Below, in pieces: positions 18,401-27,114 of a stretch of DNA of 64,000 nucleotides; the stretch's first letter is position 1; each line of letters begins with the position of its first letter. Source of the DNA: Clostridia bacterium. GTDB taxonomy: Bacteria > Bacillota_A > Clostridia > Oscillospirales > CAG-272. Made by a program: the position numbers and the translations under genes. Location: assembly GCA_017445115.1 (NCBI GenBank), contig JAFSUU010000021.1, positions 12,304 to 76,303 of the forward strand, given 5' to 3'. The notes under the pieces were generated by a model that saw nothing but the letters and a program-made list of their open reading frames with translations, did no database searches and had not been told where the DNA came from.

Positions 18401-19171
18401 GTGAACGAAAAAACTGATTACATGGTCGAGGTCAACGACGTTTCGATGATGTTCAACCTCGGGATAGATAAAGGCTTCTCTCTGAAGCAGGGGTTTATAA
18501 ATCTTTTCAACAGAAAAAAGAGACTTGAAAAAAAGCAGAACCGCGAGAAGAACAAATTTCTCGCGCTGAAGGACGTCAGCTTCAAAGTCGAGCGCGGAGA
18601 GGTCGTCGGATTTATCGGGGCGAACGGCGCCGGAAAATCCACGATGCTCAAGGTCATAGCCGGAGTTATGAAGCCGACGGGCGGATCCGTGATCACCAGA
18701 GGCAATATCTGTCCTATGATAGAGCTCGGCGCGGGATTCGACACCCAGCTGACCGCGAGGGAGAATATTTATCTCGACGGTTCTATCATGGGCTACAGCA
18801 GAGAATTCATCGATCAGAAATTTGATGAGATAGTCGATTTTTCGGAACTTCGCGAGTTTCTCGACGTTCCGGTTCAGAACTTCTCGTCCGGTATGACGGC
18901 ACGTCTCGCGTTTTCGATAGCGACCGTCGTCGATCCCGAGATACTCATTGTTGACGAGATCCTGTCCGTCGGTGATATTAACTTTCAGGCAAAGAGCGAG
19001 AAAAAAATGATGGATATGATAAACGGAGGTACGACGGTACTTTACGTTTCCCATTCGCTCGAATCGGTAAAAAAGCTTTGCAATAAAGTGATATGGCTCG
19101 ATCACGGAACAATGCGCGCGGTCGGCGGCACCGAGGTGTGCGACGAATATCTGAGAGCTCAGATGATTTGA
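18401..19171 (+). CDS. Polysaccharide/teichoic acid ABC exporter ATPase (Wzt/TagH-like)
   Basis: A 256-residue ATPase. Walker A GANGAGKST is at 73-81, the FSSGMTARLAFSIA signature near 161, Walker B ILIVDEILSVGD near 185, and YVSHSLESVKKLC holds the switch histidine. The N-terminal FSLKQGFINLFNRKKR insertion before the ATPase core is usual for the TagH/Wzt branch. GTG 18401 fits CGGAGG at 18388-18393; the in-frame GTG at 18392 overlaps that site. No C-terminal glycan-recognition domain is present, so export probably does not depend on a chain-end modification. Confidence 0.92.
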   Translation: MNEKTDYMVEVNDVSMMFNLGIDKGFSLKQGFINLFNRKKRLEKKQNREKNKFLALKDVSFKVERGEVVGFIGANGAGKSTMLKVIAGVMKPTGGSVITRGNICPMIELGAGFDTQLTARENIYLDGSIMGYSREFIDQKFDEIVDFSELREFLDVPVQNFSSGMTARLAFSIATVVDPEILIVDEILSVGDINFQAKSEKKMMDMINGGTTVLYVSHSLESVKKLCNKVIWLDHGTMRAVGGTEVCDEYLRAQMI

Positions 19172-19208
19172 CAGAGAATTCAAATTTTAATATAAACGAG
19201 GTGCGAAC

Positions 19209-20093
19209 ATGAAAGGTATAGTTCTTGCAGGGGGAAGCGGTACGCGTCTTTATCCTCTTACGATGGTGATGTCCAAGCAGCTCCTTCCGGTATACGACAA
19301 ACCGATGGTATATTATCCTCTGTCGGCGCTCATGCTCGCGGGTATCCGCGACATACTGCTCATATCGACTCCGCGCGATCTGCCGAATTTCAAAAACCTT
19401 CTCGGCGACGGCAGTCAGTTCGGTATCAGTCTGTCATACGCGGAACAGCCGTCTCCCGACGGACTCGCACAGGCGTTTATTATCGGCGAGGAGTTCATCG
19501 GCGACGACAGCTGCGCGATGGTTCTCGGCGATAACATATACTACGGCAACGGGTTCAGCTCAGTTCTTGCATCCGCGGCAAAGAACGCGGAAGACGGCAG
19601 AGCGACCATTTTCGGATACTACGTGACCGATCCCGAAAGGTTCGGTATCGTCGAATTCGACGCCGACGGAAAAGTCATATCCGTTGAGGAAAAACCGAAG
19701 AATCCCAAGAGCAATTACTGTATCACCGGCCTTTACTTCTATCCTTCCGGTGTTTCGAAACTCGCGAAGGAAGTGAAGCCGAGCGCAAGAGGAGAGCTTG
19801 AAATCACGACTCTCAACGATATGTATCTCAAGAGAGGAGAGCTTGACGTAAAGCTTCTCGGAAGAGGATACGCGTGGCTCGACACCGGAACGATGGATTC
19901 GCTGACCGACGCTTCCGATTTCGTAAGGATGATAGAGACGAGACAGAGCAGCCAGATCGCGGCGCTCGAGGAGATCGCATACATAAAAGGATGGATCGAC
20001 CGCGAGACTCTTCTCGCGTCTGCCGAACGCTACGGAAAATCACCCTATGGCGCGCACCTCAAGAACGTCGCCGAAGGAAAGATAAGGTATTGA
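19209..20093 (+). CDS. rmlA: Glucose-1-phosphate thymidylyltransferase
   Basis: A 294-residue enzyme joining glucose-1-phosphate and dTTP to dTDP-glucose, the first step to dTDP-L-rhamnose. The nucleotide-binding [16 protein letters not shown], the [18 protein letters not shown] segment, GDNIYYG and [11 protein letters not shown] are near-invariant in RmlA. Full length for the family. ATG 19209 follows ACGAGGTG. The next gene starts one base after the stop. The order A, C, B, D downstream makes a complete pathway. Confidence 0.97.
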   Translation: MKGIVLAGGSGTRLYPLTMVMSKQLLPVYDKPMVYYPLSALMLAGIRDILLISTPRDLPNFKNLLGDGSQFGISLSYAEQPSPDGLAQAFIIGEEFIGDDSCAMVLGDNIYYGNGFSSVLASAAKNAEDGRATIFGYYVTDPERFGIVEFDADGKVISVEEKPKNPKSNYCITGLYFYPSGVSKLAKEVKPSARGELEITTLNDMYLKRGELDVKLLGRGYAWLDTGTMDSLTDASDFVRMIETRQSSQIAALEEIAYIKGWIDRETLLASAERYGKSPYGAHLKNVAEGKIRY

Positions 20094-20094
20094 T

Positions 20095-20667
20095 ATGACG
20101 GTAGGGAATTTCACGTTTGAAAAAACGAAGATCGAGGGAGTATATATAGTGACTCCGAAGCTTTACGGCGACGAGCGCGGATATTTTCTCGAAACGTACA
20201 AGGAAAAAGATTTCGACGAAGCGGGGCTTGTTTACCGCTTTATCCAGGACAATCAGTCGAGTTCCCGCCGCGGGGTCCTTCGCGGACTTCACTTCCAGAA
20301 GACTCATCCGCAGGCTAAACTCGTCAGAGTTTTGAACGGCGAGGTGTTCGACGTCGCGGTGGATCTGCGCGAGGGAAGCCCCACTTACGGACAGTACGTC
20401 GGCGCGTATCTTTCGGCTGAAAACCATAAACAGCTGATGATCCCGAGAGGGTTTGCCCACGGGTTCGTCGTCGTCAGCGACTACGCCGAGTTCGCCTACA
20501 AATGCGACGAGGTATATCACCCGGAGGACGAGGGCGGCATTATGTGGAACGACCCGGACGTCGCGATCGAATGGCCGGACGCCGCGCCTTTCATACTCAG
20601 CGAAAAAGATAAACGTCATCCGACGCTTAAACAACTGAACTTTTCATTCAAGGAGGAGCAGAAATGA
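20095..20667 (+). CDS. rmlC: dTDP-4-dehydrorhamnose 3,5-epimerase
   Basis: A 190-residue cupin that epimerises dTDP-4-keto-6-deoxyglucose at C3 and C5, step three of the rhamnose route. The catalytic histidine in GVLRGLHFQ, the substrate contact AKLVRVLNGEVFDVAVDLR, and IPRGFAHGFVV are all present. ATG 20095 lies one base after the rmlA stop and the gene overlaps rmlB by 4 bases, so it is translationally coupled on both sides. Confidence 0.96.
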   Translation: MTVGNFTFEKTKIEGVYIVTPKLYGDERGYFLETYKEKDFDEAGLVYRFIQDNQSSSRRGVLRGLHFQKTHPQAKLVRVLNGEVFDVAVDLREGSPTYGQYVGAYLSAENHKQLMIPRGFAHGFVVVSDYAEFAYKCDEVYHPEDEGGIMWNDPDVAIEWPDAAPFILSEKDKRHPTLKQLNFSFKEEQK

Positions 20668-21683
20668 ACGTGATCGTAACCGGAGGAGCCGGATTTATCG
20701 GTTCAAATTTCATCTTTTACTATCTTGATAAACATCCTGAAGACAGGGTTATTTGCGTTGATAAGCTGACGTATGCCGGGAATCTCTCGACGCTGAAAGG
20801 CGTGATGGACGATCCGCGTTTCCGCTTCGTCAAAGCCGATATATGCGACGGCGCGGCGATGGACGCGCTGTTTGAGGAGGAGCGCCCCGACGTCGTGATC
20901 AATTTCGCGGCGGAGAGCCACGTCGACAGGTCCATTGAGGATCCGCAGTTGTTCCTTCGCACCAACATAATGGGTACGGCGACACTTCTCGACGCGTGCA
21001 GGAAGCACGGCATCAAACGGTTCCATCAGGTCTCGACCGACGAGGTGTACGGCGACCTTCCGCTCGACAGGCCCGATCTGTTCTTTACGGAGTCGACTCC
21101 GATCCATACATCGAGCCCGTATTCTTCCTCGAAAGCGGCGGCGGATCTTCTCGCGCTCGCTTACCACAGAACGTATGGACTTCCCGTTTCGATCTCGCGT
21201 TGTTCCAACAACTACGGTCCGTATCAGTTCCCCGAGAAGCTGATCCCGCTCATGATAGCGAATGCGCTCTCGGACAAGCCGCTTCCCGTTTACGGAGAAG
21301 GGCTGAACGTGCGCGACTGGCTCTACGTCGACGATCACTGCAAGGCGATCGACCTTATCGTTCATTCCGGACGCGTCGGCGAGGTCTACAACATCGGCGG
21401 ACACAACGAGATGAAGAATATCGACATCGTTAAGCTCATAGTTAAAGAACTCGGAAAGTCCGAAGATCTCATAACTCACGTCACCGACCGCAAAGGGCAC
21501 GATATGCGTTATGCGATCGATCCGGAAAAGATCCATACCGAACTCGGATGGCTTCCCGAGACGATGTTCGCGGAAGGTATCAAAAAGACGATACGCTGGT
21601 ATCTTGACAACCGCTCGTGGTGGAAGGAGATCATCAGCGGCGAGTACAGAGATTATTACGAGAGAATGTACGGCAACAGATAA
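20664..21683 (+). CDS. rmlB: dTDP-glucose 4,6-dehydratase
   Basis: A 339-residue extended short-chain dehydrogenase that makes dTDP-4-keto-6-deoxyglucose. The NAD+ motif VTGGAGFIGSNF is at residues 5-16. AAESHVDRSI, the catalytic STDEVYGDL (Thr, Asp, Glu) and the YSSSK tyrosine-lysine pair are intact. GGAGG ahead of ATG 20664 lies inside rmlC. It is the second enzymatic step although third in gene order. Confidence 0.97.
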   Translation: MNVIVTGGAGFIGSNFIFYYLDKHPEDRVICVDKLTYAGNLSTLKGVMDDPRFRFVKADICDGAAMDALFEEERPDVVINFAAESHVDRSIEDPQLFLRTNIMGTATLLDACRKHGIKRFHQVSTDEVYGDLPLDRPDLFFTESTPIHTSSPYSSSKAAADLLALAYHRTYGLPVSISRCSNNYGPYQFPEKLIPLMIANALSDKPLPVYGEGLNVRDWLYVDDHCKAIDLIVHSGRVGEVYNIGGHNEMKNIDIVKLIVKELGKSEDLITHVTDRKGHDMRYAIDPEKIHTELGWLPETMFAEGIKKTIRWYLDNRSWWKEIISGEYRDYYERMYGNR

Positions 21684-21710
21684 GTATTTTATCTGCTGCG
21701 GGAGGCAATA

Positions 21711-22637
21711 ATGAGAGTTTTTGTTACCGGTGTGAACGGTCAGCTCGGACATGACGTCGTAAACGAGCTTGCCGCGAGAGGCCACGACGTTGTCGCAAGC
21801 GATATAACGCCAGCTTATGCGGGACTTGACGACGGCACCTCTGTGACGACGGCAAAGTATATCCCTGCCGATATAACGGACGCGGCGTCTCTTGACAAAA
21901 TCATATCATCCGTAATGCCCGACTGCGTGATACATCCTGCCGGATGGACTGCGGTCGACGCCGCAGAGGATCCGGAAAACAGAGAAAAGGTCTTTGCCGT
22001 GAACGCAAAAGGGACGGAAAACGTCGCACTCGCCTGCCGCAAAGCCGGATGTAAAATGATATATATAAGTACGGACTACGTCTTCGACGGCAAAGGAACC
22101 GAACCGCGCCTTCCCGACGACGAGTCTTTCTCGCCTCTCGGAGTATACGCTGAGAGCAAACTCGAAGGGGAGCTTGCAGTAAAGCGCATACTTGAAAAGT
22201 ATTTTATAGTCCGCATCGCGTGGGTGTTCGGAATAAACGGAAAGAATTTTGTGAAAACAATGCTCTCACTCGGGAAGACTCATCCCGAACTCCGCGTCGT
22301 CTCCGACCAGATCGGAACGCCTACCTATACGCTCGACCTCGCGCCGCTCCTTTGCGATATGGCACAGAGCGAAAAGTACGGGGTGTATCACGCGACCAAC
22401 AGCGGAGGATTTATAAGCTGGTACGACTTCGCCTGCGAGATATTCCGGATTGCCGGGTACGAAACGAAGGTCGTTCCGGTGACCACCGCGGAGTATGGAC
22501 TTTCAAAGGCAAAGAGACCTTTCAACAGCAGACTTGACAAGAGCAAACTCGACGAGAACGGTTTTTCGCAGCTTCCCGACTGGCGCGACGCGCTGTTGCG
22601 GTATATCGAGGAGCTTCGAGCGAAAGAAATGATTTAA
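21711..22637 (+). CDS. rmlD: dTDP-4-dehydrorhamnose reductase
   Basis: A 308-residue NAD(P)H-dependent reductase, the last step to dTDP-L-rhamnose. The cofactor motif VTGVNGQLGHDV, YISTDYVFDG, YAESKLEGE (Tyr/Lys pair) and WVFGINGKNFVKTML are typical. It is slightly longer than the common length of about 280, with extra residues between strand 2 and helix 2 (ITPAYAGLDDGTSV). ATG 21711 follows GGGAGG. With rmlA, C and B it gives a full pathway. Confidence 0.96.
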   Translation: MRVFVTGVNGQLGHDVVNELAARGHDVVASDITPAYAGLDDGTSVTTAKYIPADITDAASLDKIISSVMPDCVIHPAGWTAVDAAEDPENREKVFAVNAKGTENVALACRKAGCKMIYISTDYVFDGKGTEPRLPDDESFSPLGVYAESKLEGELAVKRILEKYFIVRIAWVFGINGKNFVKTMLSLGKTHPELRVVSDQIGTPTYTLDLAPLLCDMAQSEKYGVYHATNSGGFISWYDFACEIFRIAGYETKVVPVTTAEYGLSKAKRPFNSRLDKSKLDENGFSQLPDWRDALLRYIEELRAKEMI

Positions 22638-22647
22638 GGAGCTGTCA

Positions 22648-24054
22648 ATGGACGAACAGAAGAACGTCAGAGAGGACGGCAAAGATCTCTATCTGAAAGA
22701 ACTGAGAGAGGCCGGCGACGATATCGAAGAGGTCATAGCCAAGGCGGTAAACCTTTCAAGCTCTCGCGGTATGAGAGTCGCTCGCTTTCTTCACAGACTG
22801 CGCGGCCGGGGAAAGACTCAAAACGATCCTATGTATGAGGATATAATAGAGCCTTTGAAGCGCCGCGCCGAAAAAATAGCGCGCGCGACCGGCGGCGACG
22901 TCGATCAGACGCGAGAGATAAAGTACGAACCTCTCGTATCCGTGCCGGAATGCAGATGCCTTGACGAAAAATACACGAAGTTCGACGTCATTTCGCTCTG
23001 CGGCGAAACGGAGAGCTCCGTAAAAGAGGCGCTTGGCATTTTCACGGAAAAAGGTCACAGGGTTTATTCTTTCGGCGTCGCGGAGAGTCGAGAATCTCTT
23101 GAAAGTCGTTTGATAAGAGAGGGAGTGCGCGACGCGCTCGTGATCGGTGACGGCGCATCGGAAAACGCGGAATATCTCAAGGATAAATACGGATTTTCCA
23201 TCGTATCGGAAAGCGACGTCAAAGCACGCGGCGCGGAAAACTTCGTCGCGGAGTGCCGAAACCTTTTCCCGAAAGTCAGCGTGATAGTTCTTTGTTACAA
23301 TCAGCTCGAGTACACGAAGCAGTGCGTTAAAAGCGTGCTTGAGAACACCGCTTACCCGAATTACGAGCTCGTTCTCGTCGACAACGCCTCGACGGACGGT
23401 ACTGCGGAATGGCTCGGCACACTGTCGGGAGATGACAGAATAAAGACAGTCGTCAACCGCGAAAACCGCGGATTCGCGGGCGGCAACAACGACGGGATCA
23501 AGGCGTCGGACGGAGACTATTTCGTGCTTCTTAATAACGATACTCTCGTGACAAGAGGGTGGCTCACCGGCCTTGTCAAATGGGTGTCGAGGAAAGACGA
23601 CCGCGTCGGCCTCGCAGGACCGGTGACCAATTCGATCGGCAACGAGGCGATGATCAATCTCGGGTACTTCAAAAAGGTCCGGAAGATGCCGCGTCTCGCG
23701 TACGGATACACCGCGAAAAATATGGGGAATGAATATCCTCACAACGGGATCCTCGCGATGTTCTGCGTCATCTTTTCAAGAGAGCTCACCGAAAAGATCG
23801 GTCTGCTTGACGAAGGGTACGGCGTCGGAATGTTTGAAGACGACGACTATTCGACATCGGCGAAGAAGGCGGGCTACAGGCTCGTTATGGCGGAGGACGT
23901 ATTCGTTCATCATTACGGCAGCGTGTCGTTCAAGAAACTCGAGGACGAAAAATATAAAGCTCTGTTTGAAAAAAACAAAGGGTATTATGAGAAAAAGTGG
24001 AATTCCGGGTGGAAGATGCCTCACTACCGTCCCGGTGTGAGACCGGAAATATAA
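22648..24054 (+). CDS. Family 2 glycosyltransferase with N-terminal extension
   Basis: A 468-residue protein. Residues about 208-440 are a GT2 (GT-A) domain: VSVIVLCYNQLEYTKQCVKS, VDNASTDGT, NRGFAGGNNDGI, the nucleotide-binding LLNNDT (in place of DXD), and GMFEDDDYSTSAKKAGYRLV, as in rhamnosyltransferases of the WbbL type. The first 200 residues are not recognised. They are charged helices followed by a possible small alpha/beta unit (FDVISLCGETESSVKEALGI). Cotranscribed with rml genes and ABC exporter, so it probably transfers rhamnose or another sugar to the exported glycan. Confidence 0.88.
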   Translation: MDEQKNVREDGKDLYLKELREAGDDIEEVIAKAVNLSSSRGMRVARFLHRLRGRGKTQNDPMYEDIIEPLKRRAEKIARATGGDVDQTREIKYEPLVSVPECRCLDEKYTKFDVISLCGETESSVKEALGIFTEKGHRVYSFGVAESRESLESRLIREGVRDALVIGDGASENAEYLKDKYGFSIVSESDVKARGAENFVAECRNLFPKVSVIVLCYNQLEYTKQCVKSVLENTAYPNYELVLVDNASTDGTAEWLGTLSGDDRIKTVVNRENRGFAGGNNDGIKASDGDYFVLLNNDTLVTRGWLTGLVKWVSRKDDRVGLAGPVTNSIGNEAMINLGYFKKVRKMPRLAYGYTAKNMGNEYPHNGILAMFCVIFSRELTEKIGLLDEGYGVGMFEDDDYSTSAKKAGYRLVMAEDVFVHHYGSVSFKKLEDEKYKALFEKNKGYYEKKWNSGWKMPHYRPGVRPEI

Positions 24055-24075
24055 AACGCAAGGAAGGTGTTGGAT

Positions 24076-25344
24076 TTGGGCGGTATGCGCTCCAAGCTTG
24101 CCAACGTGTATAAAAAGTACGGCTTTTTCGGCTTTTTTAAAAAGCTGTGGGCGTACGGTAAGGCGAACTATATCGACCGCTTAAGCCCTTCGGTGTCGCT
24201 TCGCAAAGGTAAATATACACGAATGATCGAGAAGATCCTTGAGGACGAAGAATACGACAGAGTGATACTCTGGAGAAGCATCGTCGGCTACGATATGCCT
24301 CTTTTTCAGCGTCCTCAGCACATAGCAAACAATCTGACAAAGCAGGGCTGTCTCGTTTTCTACGAGGTCACGACGATGACTGACCGAGAAAAGAAACTGA
24401 AGCGCAGAAGCGACAGACTGTATCTCTTCAATTATACCAACGCCCCTCTGAACAAGATACTGATGAAGTGTCTTGAAAAAACCGACAAGCCGAAATATCT
24501 TCAGCTTTATTCGACCGACTGGAAGCTCTCCGTGGACGATGTGAAGGCGTATGAAAACGCGGGCTTCGGATTCATTTACGAATATATCGACCACATCAGC
24601 GCAGATATCGCCGGGACGAAAGAGCTTCCGAAAAACATTGCGGACAAATACGATTATGCGATGAAGGATCGCGATGCATTTATAGTCGCGACCGCCGATC
24701 TGCTTTATGAGGACGTCGTTTCAAAGAGAGGGACGGATCGTCTTGCGTTCTCTTCAAACGGAGTCGATTACTCGTTTTTCAAAACTTTTGAGGACGGCGT
24801 GAAGCCGGATAAAGAATTCCTCGATATCGTTGAAAAAGGGAAGCCTGTCGTTATGTATTACGGCGCGCTCGCAACGTGGTTCGACTACGATCTTCTAAAG
24901 AGCATCGCGTCGACCGGAAAATACAGCGCCGTTCTTATCGGAGTCAAGTATGACGGTTCGTTCGACGAATCAGGCGCAAAGGATCTTGACGACGTTTATT
25001 TCCTCGGATCGAGAAATTATAAAGTGCTCAAATATTACGCGGCGCTCGCCGACGTGCTGACGATACCTTTTAAGATCAACGACGTCACCCGCTCGACGAA
25101 CCCGGTAAAGCTCTTCGAGTATATGGCGCTTCAAAAGCCGATCGTGACGACAAATATGAACGAATGCCGGAAGTATAAATCCGTCCTTATCGGAGACGCG
25201 GGGGAATTTGAAAGAAAGCTCGACAAAGCTCTCTCTCTTCGCGATGACGCGGATTACCTCGGACTTCTCGACCGCGAGGCGAGAGAAAACGACTGGTCGC
25301 ACAAAGCCGAAGCGATCGTCTCGCTTCTCAAAAAATACGAATGA
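24076..25344 (+). CDS. GT-B glycosyltransferase, TuaH/family 1-4 like
   Basis: About 422 residues. The N-terminal half has the phrase MPLFQRPQHIANNLTKQGC, seen in TuaH-type transferases. The C-terminal half has the GT-B donor site VMYYGALATWFDYDLLKSIA, YFLGSRNYKVLKYYAALADV and STNPVKLFEYMALQKPIV, where a glutamate contacts the donor. Start is uncertain: AGGAAGG at 24061-24067 best fits TTG 24076, with GTG 24067 and ATG 24085 as alternatives. It is the last gene of the cluster; its stop lies in the stem of the 25337-25394 palindrome. Confidence 0.85.
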   Translation: MGGMRSKLANVYKKYGFFGFFKKLWAYGKANYIDRLSPSVSLRKGKYTRMIEKILEDEEYDRVILWRSIVGYDMPLFQRPQHIANNLTKQGCLVFYEVTTMTDREKKLKRRSDRLYLFNYTNAPLNKILMKCLEKTDKPKYLQLYSTDWKLSVDDVKAYENAGFGFIYEYIDHISADIAGTKELPKNIADKYDYAMKDRDAFIVATADLLYEDVVSKRGTDRLAFSSNGVDYSFFKTFEDGVKPDKEFLDIVEKGKPVVMYYGALATWFDYDLLKSIASTGKYSAVLIGVKYDGSFDESGAKDLDDVYFLGSRNYKVLKYYAALADVLTIPFKINDVTRSTNPVKLFEYMALQKPIVTTNMNECRKYKSVLIGDAGEFERKLDKALSLRDDADYLGLLDREARENDWSHKAEAIVSLLKKYE

Positions 25345-25394
25345 TCACAGCAAAAGACCGCAGAATACTGCGGTCTTTTGCTGTGATCATTCGT
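25337..25394. terminator. 27-bp perfect palindromic bidirectional terminator spanning both stop codons
   Basis: The arms at 25337-25363 and 25368-25394 are perfectly complementary around AATA. The inner part (AAAAGACCGCAG and its complement) is a classic two-way terminator. The outer part contains GAA-TGA of the plus-strand gene and, symmetrically, GAA-TGA of the minus-strand radical SAM gene, so both stop codons sit in opposite arms of one hairpin. Confidence 0.92.
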
Positions 25395-26343
25395 TGAAAA
25401 ACTTTCCCTGATACGTTCCGCGCCGGTACAGTTCTTTGTCAATGTCGTTCGCTACGGCGGTCTTTCTCCTGCACCAGAGCGGGGCGAGAAGATCGTCCTC
25501 TCTCGCGTCCCCTGTCACTCTGCCTACGGCGCATTCCGGCGGCAGACGCTCTATCTGATCGCAAATCACGCGCACGTATTCTTCCTGCTCCATCGGAACG
25601 TATTCGCCCCGGCGCCACATCTTTTCAAGCGCAGTTTCACTCATGATGTGAAGCAGATGCAGCTTCACGACGTCCGGTCGGAGCGCGGCAACATCGACGG
25701 CGCTTTTTACCATATCGACATCGCTTTCTCCGGGGAGTCCGTTAATGAGGTGTATCGCGATCTTCACGTCCGGCGCTTTCCGCCGGAGTTTTTCATATCC
25801 TGCGATGAAGTCATTGAAAGTGTGACCGCGGTTTATCTTTTCCGCCGTATCGTCGCGTGTGCTCTGAAGCCCGAGTTCGACGGTGAGCGGTATTGTTTTC
25901 GACACCTCGTCGAGAAGCGCTACGACGTCGTCCGGCAGGCAGTCCGCGCGCGTTGCGATCGCGAGCATCACCGCCCCGTCGAACGATGCGGCTCTGAAAT
26001 ACAGATCTCTCAGAACGTCTGCCGGAGCGTATGTGTTTGTGTGCGCCTGAAGGTATGGGATAAATTTGTCGCAACCCCATTTTCTCTTTGCGACTTCGGC
26101 TCCGCGCCGGTATTGCTCAAAGAGAGTTTCTCCCGATGCTCCGGATGAGCCGTTTTTGCAGTATATGCACCCTCCGCGCGACACCGTGCCGTCGATGTTC
26201 GGACAGGTGAATCCCGCGTCGAGAGAGACTTTGGCGCACTTCCCTCCGAACAGAGACCTCAGATAGTAGTCGTACGTCTGGTATCTCTTGTTCGAATCTG
26301 AGTACGCGTACGGATTCGTGAGCCTCTGATTATCCTTTTTCAT
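25387..26343 (-). CDS. Radical SAM protein, YhcC/TIGR01212 family
   Basis: About 318 residues. The cluster-binding cysteines are in GFTCPN...GGCIYC (C-x11-C-x2-C), the usual spacing of the YhcC family rather than CX3CX2C. YLQAHTNTYAP, VELGLQSTRDDTAEKINRGH and HLINGLPGESDVDM are family hallmarks. ATG 26343 is supported by AAAGGAGG; an in-frame ATG at 26385 lacks such a site. It overlaps the upstream gene by 14 bases and is the last in the addAB operon. The reaction catalysed by this family is not settled. Confidence 0.88.
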   Translation of the reverse strand: MKKDNQRLTNPYAYSDSNKRYQTYDYYLRSLFGGKCAKVSLDAGFTCPNIDGTVSRGGCIYCKNGSSGASGETLFEQYRRGAEVAKRKWGCDKFIPYLQAHTNTYAPADVLRDLYFRAASFDGAVMLAIATRADCLPDDVVALLDEVSKTIPLTVELGLQSTRDDTAEKINRGHTFNDFIAGYEKLRRKAPDVKIAIHLINGLPGESDVDMVKSAVDVAALRPDVVKLHLLHIMSETALEKMWRRGEYVPMEQEEYVRVICDQIERLPPECAVGRVTGDAREDDLLAPLWCRRKTAVANDIDKELYRRGTYQGKFFNE

Positions 26344-27055
26344 CCGGTGCCTCCTTTTCCGCCTCGCGCCGCTTTTTCTTTTCAAGCAGGGCGAGCGTTA
26401 TGCCGCAGAGCGCCGCAAAAGCGAGCGTCAAGGAGACGACCGTTATTACAATCACAAAGACAGATCCGTTCGAGAGAGCGTTGACCGCTTCGTAGACAGT
26501 GAATATGCCGAAAAACGTAAAGATCGCAAACGATATCCAGCCGAGAGCGCGTTCCGGCAGCTTTTTTGCGAGAACGTGACCGACGATAATCCCGAGCGCG
26601 TCGGCGGCGAGAAGTCCGAGGGAGCAGGCGGCAAACAGACCGAGCGCTTTGACGATCCCTCCGCCTTCCGCCGAGGATTCCGCGGCGAGAGTCAGCGTCA
26701 TCAGCTGAGTTTTGTCTCCGAGCTCGGCGAGAAGGAACGAGAAGAACACCGCGAAAAACGCTCCGCGCCCTCCCTTGACGTCCTCTTCCTCGTCTTTTTT
26801 CGGGAGCAGTGAGGTGTATGCGAATCCGAGAAAAGCCACGCCGGCGACGATCTTTATTATCGTAGGATCGATCTTGCTCCCGACGAGAAAACCGAGCGCG
26901 ACCGCGGCTCCGTTCAGAACGGCGACTGCCGCGACGACGCCGAGGATGATGCTTCTCAGCTTATATTTTGTTGAAAGTCCGATCAGAAATAACTGTGTCT
27001 TGTCTCCCATCTCCGCTAAAAACACCATAGCGAAGGCGCTTAAAATGCTTGCCAT
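26330..27055 (-). CDS. TMEM165/GDT1 (UPF0016) family cation transporter
   Basis: A 241-residue membrane protein with about six helices in two homologous halves. Each half has the family motif E-x-G-D-K-T (FLAEMGDKTQL near residue 12, LLAELGDKTQL near 110), whose acidic residues bind Mn2+ or Ca2+. Bacterial members export manganese or calcium. Such genes often follow a yybP-ykoY riboswitch, but only 59 bases separate this gene from addA and no such fold is visible. It is expressed as part of the addAB operon. A short K/E-rich tail is cytoplasmic. Confidence 0.9.
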   Translation of the reverse strand: MASILSAFAMVFLAEMGDKTQLFLIGLSTKYKLRSIILGVVAAVAVLNGAAVALGFLVGSKIDPTIIKIVAGVAFLGFAYTSLLPKKDEEEDVKGGRGAFFAVFFSFLLAELGDKTQLMTLTLAAESSAEGGGIVKALGLFAACSLGLLAADALGIIVGHVLAKKLPERALGWISFAIFTFFGIFTVYEAVNALSNGSVFVIVITVVSLTLAFAALCGITLALLEKKKRREAEKEAPDEKG

Positions 27056-27114
27056 ATCTAATACTTCCTTTGGCTTTTGTAAAAGATTACTGGAGTGTCG
27101 CCGGATTTATACCG

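Noticed and set aside
18056..19183. Long minus-strand open frame opposite the Wzm/Wzt genes
   Set aside because: Spans two real genes on the other strand and matches no protein family pattern.
20703..21785. Long minus-strand open frame opposite rmlB
   Set aside because: Antisense of a highly conserved enzyme, composition rich in R/V/H as expected of a shadow frame, and no start signal.
27056..27114. yybP-ykoY manganese riboswitch upstream of the TMEM165/GDT1 gene
   Set aside because: Only 59 bases lie between addA and this gene and they do not form the two-stem riboswitch core.
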